Positions 8,206-16,461 are shown, numbered from the stretch's first letter. The stretch: 64,000 nt of DNA from Streptomyces atroolivaceus (GCF_000717025.1 NZ_JNXG01000008.1:1-64000); one strand, 5' to 3'. Translations and numbers: made by a program. Notes: generated by a model from the letters alone, not told the origin.

Positions 8206-9179
8206 CCCTCCACCGGGACGGCACGCGCGAAGCCACCGTCCACCATCAGGTTCGCCACCGTCTCCAGCTCCGGCGGATTACCCGCCAGACGCTGCAGAAA
8301 AGCATCAAAATCCTCGCCACACGGCAACAGAAGCCGGTCCACCCGCTCCTGCACACCCCAACCGTCCCGATCCCGCGCATCGTCGTACGCACAGAACCAC
8401 ACCGACCCCAGACCACCACCCCGCACCTTCACCGCAAGGATGCCGCCCTGGACGAACCCCACGCCCAGGAAATCCTTCGTGAAGTGATCCCGCAGACACT
8501 TGTTCACGTACACCAGGTCATTCACAGCCGCCTCCTCACGCACCGTGAAGAACGGCTGATCCACCAGCAGACCCAGCTCCGCGTCCAGCGCCGCACCCAC
8601 CGGAGCCGAACCACCGGCCGCCTTCAGGAACGACCGGTACGCGCCCGGAAGCCGATACCCCAGATCCTCCTCGACCCCCAGGATCTGCTGCTCACCCACG
8701 GCGACAGAACCCTTCGGCAACCGGAAATGAGCAGGCCGCGTCTCCTGCAGCGGCCGCGTACCCCTCCGGTCCTGGTCCACCGAAGCCGTCGCCAGACCAC
8801 CGTGATGACGCAACAACGCCTTCACCTCGACCGGCACCAACTCCATCCGCCGGCCACCCGCCACGTGATGCCACGTCCAGCCGTGCGGAGTCGCCACCGC
8901 AGGAATCGTGTCCCACAGCTCATGCCCACTCGCCGCCAGAGCCGCGTTCGCCGACACGTAATCCGTCAGCCGCAGCTCGTCCACACCGAAACCCGGAGGA
9001 GGATCCGCGATCTCCGCGGCCGCACGCGCGTACGGCGAAAGCACCGGATAGCCGTTCCCGTCCACGCGCACACCCCTCGGGTGGCGGGACGCCCGGACAG
9101 GATCCGGGAAGTGCACGACCTGCCCGGCATAGGCCGCATTCGGTGGCGCGGCTTGCTGCCCGAGCCGACCTGTCGTCAT
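8202..9179 (-). CDS. HNH/Endo VII-type nuclease fused to SUKH-1 (SMI1/KNR4) domain
   Basis: 325 residues. The N-terminal half (about 40-130) has features of the LHH/WHH branch of HNH/Endo VII nucleases: YPVLSPYA, DYVSANAA, then WTWHHV (Trp103-His105), MELVPVEVKALLRHHGG. The C-terminal half (~160-300) fits a SUKH-1/SMI1-KNR4 domain (GVEEDLGYRLPGAYRSFLKAAGG). SUKH proteins are known immunity partners of nuclease toxins, so joining both in one chain is unusual. The ATG at 9179 is preceded by a G-rich ribosome site (AGGGGG); the open frame extends upstream without typical coding character. It overlaps the SUKH-4 gene by 4 bp and is divergent from the YwqJ deaminase gene. Whether it is toxic, regulatory or inactive is unknown. 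Confidence 0.75.
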   Translation of the reverse strand: MTTGRLGQQAAPPNAAYAGQVVHFPDPVRASRHPRGVRVDGNGYPVLSPYARAAAEIADPPPGFGVDELRLTDYVSANAALAASGHELWDTIPAVATPHGWTWHHVAGGRRMELVPVEVKALLRHHGGLATASVDQDRRGTRPLQETRPAHFRLPKGSVAVGEQQILGVEEDLGYRLPGAYRSFLKAAGGSAPVGAALDAELGLLVDQPFFTVREEAAVNDLVYVNKCLRDHFTKDFLGVGFVQGGILAVKVRGGGLGSVWFCAYDDARDRDGWGVQERVDRLLLPCGEDFDAFLQRLAGNPPELETVANLMVDGGFARAVPVEG

Positions 9180-9374
9180 GGCGGTTGCCCCCTGCTGCGT
9201 CTGGTGTTCCGCACAGCCTATGCGGTGACGCAACAGCGCCCCCCGCCCCCGCACCCCCCTCACCGAACGTCACCACCACGTGACGGACACGCGACAACCA
9301 AGACACCCAGCCGCGACACGCAGACACGTTTCACCGACCCAGCTTCCCCACCACCCTGCATATTTGGCAGGCTG

Positions 9375-9393
9375 TCCCCCGCAACTCGGGGGA
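9375..9393 (+). promoter_or_regulatory. small hairpin in the leader of the deaminase gene
   Basis: TCCCCCG and CGGGGGA form a perfect 7-bp stem around the loop CAACT, ending about 24 nt before the ATG of the YwqJ-type gene. It sits in the 237-bp gap between the two divergent toxin-type transcripts. It may be a transcript structure near the ribosome site. No convincing -35/-10 pair was found in this gap; TAGGCT at 9215-9220 on the minus strand is the best -10 candidate for the leftward operon. Confidence 0.4.
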
Positions 9394-9416
9394 TTGCAGG
9401 GAGGGACACCAGCACC

Positions 9417-9938
9417 ATGCACACAGCACAAGCAGTCACATCCGGAGACCCGCGACTCACCTGGAGCACCACCGAGCCCAGCCGCGCACCCCACCTCCAC
9501 CACCGCCGCGACGGCATCCTGCCCGCGGTGGCCGCAGCCCTGTCCGTACGCGGAGAGACACTCACCTGCACCGCAGGCAAAGGCGACCAGCCACCCGTCC
9601 TCCACCCCCTCGTACAGGACTTCCTCGACACCCTCACCAGCAACCAGCGCGAACGCTTCACCGGACGCTGCCCCGAAGCCATACTCCTCTCACGCCAGCT
9701 CACCGCAGCCGACGACAGCCGCTCCAAACGAGCCCAGCGCAAACCCCTCACCAACGGCGAAGCCCGCCGCGCACTCAAACACGCCCGCATCACCGCCCGC
9801 CGCATCCGCGAGGACGGCGACCCCCTCCACGGCAGCTACGCACCCCCCTGCCGCTCCTGCACCGCCATGCTCGCCCACTTCGGCGTACGCCCCGTCGACC
9901 TCACCACAGGTACGGCGACCACCGCCGAGAAGGGCTGA
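9417..9938 (+). CDS. YwqJ-type deaminase
   Basis: 173-residue zinc deaminase of the YwqJ type. The first active-site motif is GRCPEAILLSRQL, with Cys85 as likely zinc ligand and Glu87 as proton shuttle; the second is APPCRSC, giving Cys145 and Cys148. YwqJ domains are usually found as C-terminal tips of secreted polymorphic toxins, but this one is free-standing with no export or delivery domain. ATG 9417 was chosen with GGGAGG upstream; the frame runs far upstream in non-coding-like sequence. A SUKH-3 gene begins 10 bp downstream and is the likely partner. The true substrate, nucleotide or nucleic acid, is not known. Confidence 0.8.
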   Translation: MHTAQAVTSGDPRLTWSTTEPSRAPHLHHRRDGILPAVAAALSVRGETLTCTAGKGDQPPVLHPLVQDFLDTLTSNQRERFTGRCPEAILLSRQLTAADDSRSKRAQRKPLTNGEARRALKHARITARRIREDGDPLHGSYAPPCRSCTAMLAHFGVRPVDLTTGTATTAEKG

Positions 9939-9948
9939 GCACACCACC

Positions 9949-10467
9949 ATGCACGACCGGACCGACGCACCCGGCCACCACAGCCGCACCTCCACCACCC
10001 GCTTCCCCGTCGCCGTCGACGCCGCACTCCGCGACGCCGGATGGCAACCCGGCCGCTGGGACATCCGCCAGGCCGAAGAATGGGCCGACGCCCTCCGCTC
10101 CCACGCCTCCCCCGCCGGACACCAGCACGCCGTCTTCCCCGCAGCCGTCGAGGCCTGGGCCGAATTCGGCGGCCTCCGCCTCAGCCCGACCGCCCCCGGC
10201 CGCCAGATCGCCACCACCACCGTGCACATCGACCCACTCGGCGGACTCCACCTCGCACGCACCCTCGGCGACCTCGGACGCGCACTCGGCACCGAAGTCG
10301 CCCCCCTCGGCGAAGAAGGCGACGGACAGGCAGTCCTCGCCATCGACAACGAAGGACGCGTCTACTCCATCGACCACACCGGCGACTGGTACCTCGGCTC
10401 CGACATCGACCGCGCCCTCGAAACCCTCGTCACCGGGACACAGCCCACCCGCCTCACCACCGGCTGA
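9949..10467 (+). CDS. SUKH-3 domain immunity-type protein
   Basis: 172 residues resembling SUKH-3 proteins: an N-terminal helix (FPVAVDAALRDAGWQPGR), EAWAEFGGLRL, and near the C-terminus RVYSIDHTGDWYLGSDIDRALETLV. SUKH-3 proteins commonly accompany YwqJ-type deaminases and are predicted to bind and neutralise them. It follows the deaminase gene by 10 bp on the same strand, so the pair is probably one transcript. Its end faces a leftward histidine-kinase gene 35 bp away, with no clear terminator in between. Confidence 0.8.
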   Translation: MHDRTDAPGHHSRTSTTRFPVAVDAALRDAGWQPGRWDIRQAEEWADALRSHASPAGHQHAVFPAAVEAWAEFGGLRLSPTAPGRQIATTTVHIDPLGGLHLARTLGDLGRALGTEVAPLGEEGDGQAVLAIDNEGRVYSIDHTGDWYLGSDIDRALETLVTGTQPTRLTTG

Positions 10468-10502
10468 ACCGCCCCGAACACCCGCGGCCCGACGGCAAGC
10501 CC

Positions 10503-11819
10503 CTACGCCACCTCACCGTCCGGCAGCACCGCCGACACCCGGAAACCCCCCGCATCCGTCGGCCCCGAAACGAACACACCCCCCAGACCCAGCACCCGCT
10601 CCCGCATCCCCACCAGACCGTTACCACCACTCGGCAGCCCCGCATCCGCCGTCACACCATCCGTAGGACCGTTCTCCACCTGCATCGCCACCTCCGCCCC
10701 CCGATGCGCCAACCGCACCCACGTCCTCGCACCCGCCGCATGCTTGTGCACGTTCGTCAACGCCTCCTGCACCACCCGGTACGCCGTCTGCTCCACCTCC
10801 GGCGCATACGCACGCGCATCCCCCTCGACCGACAGCTCCACCGTCATCCCCGCCTCACGCGACTGCGCCACCAACGCCTCCACCTCACACAACCGCGGCC
10901 CGTCCTCCGCCACCGCGGCCACAGCCACAGCCGCCACCCGCCCCACCGAAGCCAGCGGCACCTGCCCCGCCCGCGGAGCCACCAGCGCATCCCCGCTCCT
11001 CAGCACCCCCAACATCTCCCGCAGCTCCGTCAACGCCTGCCGGCCCATGTCCCCCACCAGCGCCGCGTTCCGCACCGCCTTCGCCGGATCCTTCGGAGCC
11101 ACCGCCTGCAACGCCGCCGCATGCACCACCATCAGACTCACCCGGTGCGCCACCACGTCATGCATCTCCCGGGCGATCCGGGTCCGCTCCTCCGTACGCG
11201 CCCACTCGGCCCGCTCCTCCGCCCGGTCCGCCAGCAGCGACAACTCCCGCTCCAGCGAGTCCGCACGCTCCCGCAAGCTCTCCATCAGCCTGCGCCTGGC
11301 ACCGATGTACAGGCCGAAGAACACCGACGGCGCCGTCAGCCCCAGCGACATGAAGAGCGACACCACCGGGACATACCAGACGCCCGGCCCGAAATCGGCC
11401 TGGGCGTCAAGGCTCTGCCGCAACCGCACGAAGGACACGACGAACGTCCCCACGAGCGTCATACCCGTCAGCGCCACCGTGATCCTGCGCGGCACCTCCG
11501 AGGCCGCCAGGGTGTACAGCCCGACGATCCCCATCAGGTAACCCATCTCGGCCGGCGTCGTCGCGATCGACACCAGCACCACGACGATCGGCCAGCGCCT
11601 CCGCAGCACCAGCACCGACCCCGCCACCAGCCCGAAGAGCACCCCCAGCGGCACCGGCAACCCGGTCTCCCCGGCGAACGCCACCCCCTCCAGCGCACAC
11701 TCCAGCGCCGAAAGCAGCGCCAGCCCCACGTCCAGGGCGACACTGCGCCGCCGCTCCCACCACCAGTAGCCGCGGGTGGTCGGACCCGCCGCTTCCCGGT
11801 CTGCCCCCGTTGCGGTCAT
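10503..11819 (-). CDS. orphan two-component sensor histidine kinase (HisKA_3 type)
   Basis: 438 residues. Four to five hydrophobic spans in the first ~175 residues are followed by a coiled-coil-like linker and the NarL-type kinase core: ARTEERTRIAREMHDVVAHR with phospho-acceptor His220, then an HATPase_c domain with QEALTNVHKHA (N-box) and GNGLVGMRERV (G-box). This family pairs with LuxR-type response regulators, but no regulator gene adjoins it, so its partner lies elsewhere. The ATG at 11819 is chosen because TAGGCT ends 7 nt before it, suggesting a leaderless transcript; there is no good ribosome site. Confidence 0.85.
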   Translation of the reverse strand: MTATGADREAAGPTTRGYWWWERRRSVALDVGLALLSALECALEGVAFAGETGLPVPLGVLFGLVAGSVLVLRRRWPIVVVLVSIATTPAEMGYLMGIVGLYTLAASEVPRRITVALTGMTLVGTFVVSFVRLRQSLDAQADFGPGVWYVPVVSLFMSLGLTAPSVFFGLYIGARRRLMESLRERADSLERELSLLADRAEERAEWARTEERTRIAREMHDVVAHRVSLMVVHAAALQAVAPKDPAKAVRNAALVGDMGRQALTELREMLGVLRSGDALVAPRAGQVPLASVGRVAAVAVAAVAEDGPRLCEVEALVAQSREAGMTVELSVEGDARAYAPEVEQTAYRVVQEALTNVHKHAAGARTWVRLAHRGAEVAMQVENGPTDGVTADAGLPSGGNGLVGMRERVLGLGGVFVSGPTDAGGFRVSAVLPDGEVA

Positions 11820-11826
11820 GGCATCC

Positions 11827-11832
11827 AGCCTA
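11827..11832 (-). promoter_or_regulatory. -10 box for a leaderless histidine-kinase transcript
   Basis: TAGGCT on the minus strand, 7 nt before the ATG at 11819. This is the typical spacing for actinobacterial leaderless mRNAs. No strong -35 element is visible. Confidence 0.45.
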
Positions 11833-11973
11833 CGGGCGGACGCATCCCAATTTCCGGAGACTCCATCAGCACGGAAAGTGACCGGACGTACCGCAAAGGC
11901 AGGCAGATCCCACGATCCGGTGAACGCGCACCCTTTCGACCCGGACGTTCGCATTCCGGACGACGCTGTCCGT

Positions 11974-12846
11974 ATGACACATGCCACCGGCAAGTACGCG
12001 GACTTCGAGGGGCTGCGCGAGAAGGCGATCGCGCTGCGGCGGGAGGGCCTCAGCCGCCGGCAGATCCGCGACCGGCTGCTCGTCGACAACAACGACATCC
12101 TGAATCGCCTCCTGGAGGGCGAGCCGGCGCCGGAATGGACGAAGCGCCCCCGCGCGAAGGACGATCTGCGCGCCAAGGCCCGCGAGCTGCGGCTCCAGGG
12201 CATGACCTACGACCAGATCCAGGTGGAACTGGGGTGTTCGAAGGGGTCGATCTCACTGTGGGTCCGGGACCTGCCTAAGCCCACTTCCCGGACGAGGGAA
12301 GAAGCCTCAGCAATCGCCAAGCGAGGCTGGGAGGTCATCCTTCGACAACGGGAGCAGGAGCGCCAGGAGATGAAGCTCTCGGCCCGGGGTGAGATCGGCT
12401 CCCTGACCGAGCGCGAGCTGTTCCTGGTAGGCGTAGGTCTGTACTGGGCCGAGGGAACGAAGGACAAGCCCCATGCGCGCCGAGAGCGCGTCGCATTCGT
12501 GAACAGCGATCCCGGCATGATCCAGATCTTTCTGGCCTGGCTCGCCCTGATGGACATCGCTCCGGGAAGGCTCCGCTTCCGCGTGATGATCCACGAATCC
12601 GCGGACGTAGCCTCAGCTGAGCGCTACTGGGCCGGTCTCACCGGCGCGGACCTCTCGGCATTCGGCAAGACGACCCTCAAGAAGCACAATCCCAGGACCA
12701 ACCGCAAGAACGTCGGGGAGCACTATCGTGGTTGCCTCGTGATCCACGTACAGCAGAGCGCAGACCTCTACCGTCGCATCGAAGGCTGGTGGTGCGGCAT
12801 AGTGGTCGGCAGCGCTTTCGGGCAGGGCATCTCTCTGCCCGGCTGA
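11974..12846 (+). CDS. double helix-turn-helix protein with LAGLIDADG-like region
   Basis: 290 residues. Two HTH-like segments occur at ~19-48 (REGLSRRQIRDRLLVDNN) and ~72-100 (QGMTYDQIQVELGCSKGSIS). From ~148 the pattern LVGVGLYWAEGTK, later VAFVNSDPGMIQIFLAWL and LRFRVMI, resembles a single LAGLIDADG homing-endonuclease-type repeat, as also found in the regulator WhiA. Codon use in the second half is less GC-biased at position 3 than in neighbouring genes, which hints at transfer. The stop lies 7 bp before a tRNA-Gln gene. Function is not recognised: it could be a DNA-binding regulator or a degenerate endonuclease. ATG 11974 was chosen from the start of similarity in composition; there is no obvious ribosome site. 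Confidence 0.65.
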   Translation: MTHATGKYADFEGLREKAIALRREGLSRRQIRDRLLVDNNDILNRLLEGEPAPEWTKRPRAKDDLRAKARELRLQGMTYDQIQVELGCSKGSISLWVRDLPKPTSRTREEASAIAKRGWEVILRQREQERQEMKLSARGEIGSLTERELFLVGVGLYWAEGTKDKPHARRERVAFVNSDPGMIQIFLAWLALMDIAPGRLRFRVMIHESADVASAERYWAGLTGADLSAFGKTTLKKHNPRTNRKNVGEHYRGCLVIHVQQSADLYRRIEGWWCGIVVGSAFGQGISLPG

Positions 12847-12853
12847 CGTGCGT

Positions 12854-12926
12854 TCCGCCGTAGTGTAATTGGCAGCACGGCACCCTTTGGAGGTGTTCGG
12901 TCTAGGTTCGAGTCCTAGCGGCGGAG
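12854..12926 (+). tRNA. tRNA-Gln (anticodon TTG)
   Basis: A full cloverleaf can be drawn. The acceptor stem TCCGCCG pairs with CGGCGGA. The anticodon stem GCACC/GGTGT encloses the loop CTTTGGA, giving anticodon TTG at 12887-12889, which reads CAA. The T arm is CTAGG-TTCGAGT-CCTAG. The discriminator base is G and CCA is not encoded. Gln is consistent with the U-type acceptor end. It sits between the double-HTH gene and glmU. Confidence 0.93.
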
Positions 12927-13033
12927 CAACGCAGCGGGCCCCGACCTCCCCGGTCGGGGCCCGCGCTCGTTTCGGGCGTAAACGCCCCCGGTATCCTGCG
13001 GGTGTCCACCACCCGAAGCCGAAGGGCACATCC

Positions 13034-14482
13034 GTGAGCGCCAACCCCCCGGCAGCAGTCGTCGTCCTCGCAGCGGGTGAGGGCACCCGCATGAAGTCGA
13101 AGACCCCCAAGGTCCTGCACGAGATCTCCGGGCGCTCGCTCGTCGGGCATGTCGTCGCCGCCTCCCGTGAGCTCGACCCCCAGCACCTCGTCGTGGTCGT
13201 CGGCCACGCCAGCGAGCAGGTCACCGCACACCTCTCCGCCGGGGACACCCCCGTGCGCACCGCCTACCAGGCCGAGCAGAACGGCACCGGCCACGCGGTC
13301 CGGATGAGCCTGGAAGAGCTCGGCAGCTCCGTGGACGGCACGGTGATCGTCGTATGCGGGGACACCCCGCTGCTGTCCGGCGAGACCCTGTCCGCGCTCG
13401 CCGCCACCCACGCCGCCGACTCGAACGCCGTGACCGTGCTGACCGCAGAGGTCCCGGACTCCACCGGCTACGGCCGCATCGTCCGCGACGCGGCCACCGG
13501 CGCCGTCACCGAGATCGTCGAGCACAAGGACGCCACCGCCGCGCAGCGTGCGATCCGGGAGATCAACTCCGGGGTCTTCGCGTTCGACGGCCGGCTCCTG
13601 AGTGACGCGCTGGGCAAGGTGCGCACGGACAACAGCCAGGGCGAGGAGTACCTCACCGACGTGCTGTCGATCCTGCGTGAGGCCGGGCACCGTGTGGGGG
13701 CCTCGGTCACCGGCGACCACCGGGAGATCCTCGGCATCAACAACCGGCTCCAGCTGGCCGAGGCCAGGCGGCTGCTCAACGAGCGGCTCCTGGAGCGGGC
13801 GATGCTGGCGGGTGTGACGGTCGTGGACCCGGCGTCGACGCTGATCGATGCGACGGTGACGTACGAGCGTGACGCGATCGTGCATCCGGGGACCCAGCTG
13901 CTGGGTGCGACGCACGTCGCGGAGGACGCGGAGGTCGGTCCGAACTCCCGCCTGAAGGACACCGTCGTCCGTGCGGGTGCCCGGGTGGACAACACGGTGG
14001 CGGACGGCGCCGAGGTGGGGCCCGGAGCGACCGTGGGGCCGTTCGCGTATCTGCGGCCGGGGACGCGCCTGGGCGGGAAGTCGAAGGCGGGCGCGTACGT
14101 CGAGATGAAGAACGCGACGATCGGTGAGGGCACGAAGGTGCCGCACCTGAGTTACGTCGGGGACGCGACGATCGGTGACCACACCAACATCGGTGCGGCG
14201 AGCGTGTTCGTGAACTACGACGGGGTGGCCAAGCACCACACCACGATCGGGTCCCACTGCCGGACCGGGTCGGACAATATGTTTGTGGCGCCTGTCACGG
14301 TCGGGGACGGCGTTTACACGGCGGCCGGGTCGGTCATCACCAAGGATGTGCCGGCCGGTTCTCTGGCTGTCGCCCGGGGCCAGCAGCGGAATATCGAGGG
14401 CTGGGTGGCCCGGAAGCGTCCTGGCAGCGCGGCGGCTCAGGCTGCTCAGGCGGCCGCGCAGGAGTCCGCCGGCGAAAGCTGA
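13034..14482 (+). CDS. glmU: bifunctional UDP-N-acetylglucosamine pyrophosphorylase / glucosamine-1-phosphate acetyltransferase
   Basis: 482 residues. The N-terminal nucleotidyltransferase domain starts with LAAGEGTRMKSKTPKVLH, the sugar-nucleotide-binding signature, and contains CGDTPLLSGETL. The C-terminal part from ~255 is a left-handed beta-helix of hexapeptide repeats with the acetyltransferase region YVEMKNATIGEGTKVPHLSY. The enzyme makes UDP-GlcNAc in the cytoplasm for peptidoglycan. The GTG at 13034 fixes the start, with GAAGGG upstream; earlier in-frame sequence overlaps the tRNA. prs follows after 119 bp. Confidence 0.96.
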   Translation: MSANPPAAVVVLAAGEGTRMKSKTPKVLHEISGRSLVGHVVAASRELDPQHLVVVVGHASEQVTAHLSAGDTPVRTAYQAEQNGTGHAVRMSLEELGSSVDGTVIVVCGDTPLLSGETLSALAATHAADSNAVTVLTAEVPDSTGYGRIVRDAATGAVTEIVEHKDATAAQRAIREINSGVFAFDGRLLSDALGKVRTDNSQGEEYLTDVLSILREAGHRVGASVTGDHREILGINNRLQLAEARRLLNERLLERAMLAGVTVVDPASTLIDATVTYERDAIVHPGTQLLGATHVAEDAEVGPNSRLKDTVVRAGARVDNTVADGAEVGPGATVGPFAYLRPGTRLGGKSKAGAYVEMKNATIGEGTKVPHLSYVGDATIGDHTNIGAASVFVNYDGVAKHHTTIGSHCRTGSDNMFVAPVTVGDGVYTAAGSVITKDVPAGSLAVARGQQRNIEGWVARKRPGSAAAQAAQAAAQESAGES

Positions 14483-14601
14483 CCGGAAACAGGTGCGCCG
14501 AAGGCGGCGTACCGTGATAGATGCTCACCCATTTCGGCTGGCTCGTCGCACATCGGGACACCTGCGCGCGGCGCCAGATACACGTCTGAGGAGACTGTGC
14601 T

Positions 14602-15579
14602 GTGACCGGGATCAAGACGACCGGCGAGAAGAAGCTGATGTTCTTCTCCGGCCGCGCCCACCCCGAGCTGGCCGAGGAGGTCGCACATCAGCTGGGTGTC
14701 GGTCTCGTGCCGACGAAGGCCTTCGATTTCGCCAACGGTGAGATCTACGTGCGTTTCCAGGAGTCCGCCCGTGGCGCCGACTGCTTCCTGATCCAGAGCC
14801 ACACGGCTCCGATCAACAAGTGGATCATGGAGCAGCTGATCATGCTGGACGCGCTGAAGCGCGCGTCGGCGCGGTCGATCACGGTGATCGTGCCGTTCTA
14901 CGGTTACGCCCGGCAGGACAAGAAGCACCGTGGCCGTGAGCCGATCTCGGCGCGCATGGTCGCGGACCTGATGAAGACGGCGGGTGCGGACCGTATCCTC
15001 ACCGTCGATCTGCACACGGACCAGATCCAGGGCTTCTTCGACGGTCCGGTGGACCATCTGTTCGCGCTGCCGATCCTGGCGGACTACGTCGGTGCGAAGG
15101 TGGACCGGTCGAAGCTGACGATCGTGTCGCCGGACGCCGGCCGGGTGCGGGTCGCGGACCGCTGGTGCGACCGTCTGGACGCGCCGCTGGCGATCGTGCA
15201 CAAGCGTCGTGACAAGGACGTGCCGAACCAGGTCAGCGTCCACGAGGTCGTGGGTAACGTCGAGGGCCGGGTGTGTGTCCTGGTCGACGACATGATCGAC
15301 ACGGGTGGCACGATCTGTGCCGCTGCGGACGCCCTGTTCGCGCATGGTGCCGAGGACGTCATAGTGACGGCGACGCATGGTGTGCTGTCGGGTCCGGCGG
15401 CGGACCGTCTGAAGAACTCCAAGGTGAGCGAGTTCGTGTTCACGGACACGCTGCCGACGCCGGGTGAGCTGGAGATCGACAAGATCACGGTGCTGTCGAT
15501 CGCGCCGACGATCGCGCGCGCGGTGCGTGAGGTGTTCGAGGACGGTTCGGTGACGAGCCTCTTCGAGGAGCAGGAGTGA
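14602..15579 (+). CDS. prs: ribose-phosphate pyrophosphokinase
   Basis: 325 residues, the usual length. FSGRAHPELAEEV, YGYARQDKKHRGREPISA, DLHTDQIQGFF and the PRPP-binding loop VLVDDMIDTGGT are all present. It makes phosphoribosyl pyrophosphate from ribose-5-phosphate and ATP for nucleotide, His and Trp synthesis. The GTG start has GAGGAG 7 nt upstream. The glmU-prs order is widespread in Gram-positive bacteria. Codons are strongly biased, consistent with high expression. Confidence 0.97.
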   Translation: MTGIKTTGEKKLMFFSGRAHPELAEEVAHQLGVGLVPTKAFDFANGEIYVRFQESARGADCFLIQSHTAPINKWIMEQLIMLDALKRASARSITVIVPFYGYARQDKKHRGREPISARMVADLMKTAGADRILTVDLHTDQIQGFFDGPVDHLFALPILADYVGAKVDRSKLTIVSPDAGRVRVADRWCDRLDAPLAIVHKRRDKDVPNQVSVHEVVGNVEGRVCVLVDDMIDTGGTICAAADALFAHGAEDVIVTATHGVLSGPAADRLKNSKVSEFVFTDTLPTPGELEIDKITVLSIAPTIARAVREVFEDGSVTSLFEEQE

Positions 15580-15599
15580 CCACCTCCGGGTGATCGACT

Positions 15600-15628
15600 T
15601 TGGGTGCGGCCTCCCCGCCGGGTAGACT
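15600..15628 (+). promoter_or_regulatory. predicted promoter for rplY
   Basis: TTGGGT at 15600-15605 and TAGACT at 15623-15628 are separated by 17 bp, a good vegetative-type match. The start codon of rplY is at 15769, so the transcript would carry a leader of about 135 nt. Confidence 0.6.
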
Positions 15629-15768
15629 CAGTGAGTTGCTCGGCGAGGGAGGCCGTTCTCATGCGTGGTCATGGGGATCGGTGGTCCGTTATCGACGCGC
15701 TCTTCGTAGCAGGCCTGTCGTGGGCCGGGTGACCATCGGTTTTTCCGTCACCTTACGAGGAGTGCAGC

Positions 15769-16356
15769 ATGGCTGAGATCAAGCTCGACGCAACGGTCCG
15801 TACGGAGTTCGGCAAGGGCGCTGCCCGTCGTACCCGTCGTGCCAACCTGGTTCCCGGGGTCGTCTACGGCCACGGTGCCGAGCCGGTTCACATCAACCTG
15901 CCGGGTCACGACCTGCTTCTCGCCCTGCGTACGGCGAACGTCCTGATCGGTCTCGAGATCGACGGCAAGGACGCCCTGGTGATCCCGAAGGCCGTGCAGC
16001 GCAACGCCATCAAGGGCAACATCGAGCACGTCGACCTGCTGACCGTGAAGCGCGGCGAGAAGGTCAACGTCGAGATCGCGGTGCACGTCGAGGGTGACCT
16101 GGCGCCGGGCGGCAACCTGCTCGAGTACGTGCAGAACACGCTGCTCGTCGAGGCCGAGGCCACGCACATCCCCGAGTCCGTGACGGTGTCGATCGCGGGC
16201 CTGGACGCCGGTGACTCGATTCTCGCGAAGGACGTCCCGCTCCCCAAGGGTTCGGTGCTGGCGGGCGACGAGGACGCCGTGGTGCTCCAGGTCGTCGCCG
16301 CGCAGGCCGAGGAGCCTTCGGCCGAGGGTGCCGAGGGTGCGGGCGCCGAGGCCTGA
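15769..16356 (+). CDS. rplY: 50S ribosomal protein L25/general stress protein Ctc
   Basis: 195 residues. The N-terminal half is the L25 domain that binds 5S rRNA (GKGAARRTRRANLVPGVVYG), and the second half is the Ctc/TL5 extension, ending in an acidic Ala/Glu tail. This long form is usual in actinobacteria. GAGGAG-type ribosome site (GGAG) precedes ATG 15769. It is preceded by its own predicted promoter and followed by a strong hairpin, so it is probably a single-gene transcript, possibly with read-in to pth. Confidence 0.95.
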   Translation: MAEIKLDATVRTEFGKGAARRTRRANLVPGVVYGHGAEPVHINLPGHDLLLALRTANVLIGLEIDGKDALVIPKAVQRNAIKGNIEHVDLLTVKRGEKVNVEIAVHVEGDLAPGGNLLEYVQNTLLVEAEATHIPESVTVSIAGLDAGDSILAKDVPLPKGSVLAGDEDAVVLQVVAAQAEEPSAEGAEGAGAEA

Positions 16357-16379
16357 GCCTCGCCCCACCTGCTTGACTG

Positions 16380-16421
16380 ACGGGGTGGCGGTTCCCTTCC
16401 GGGGATCCGCCGCCCCGTTTC
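16380..16421 (+). terminator. hairpin terminator after rplY
   Basis: ACGGGGTGGCGG at 16380-16391 pairs with CCGCCGCCCCGT at 16407-16418 (12 bp with one G-T pair), followed by TTT. It lies 23 bp after the rplY stop. Confidence 0.75.
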
Positions 16422-16461
16422 CCTGTGATCACTGGTTCGTACGCGAGGAGACCGAGCGCAG

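Noticed and set aside
6661..8487. 608-codon Arg-rich open frame opposite the SUKH-4 gene
   Set aside because: Arg/Pro-rich frame-shifted shadow of the Pro/Gly repeats; no start site or domain.
9180..9416. An extra small gene between the divergent toxin-type operons
   Set aside because: Open frames here are extensions of flanking genes without ribosome sites or coding character.
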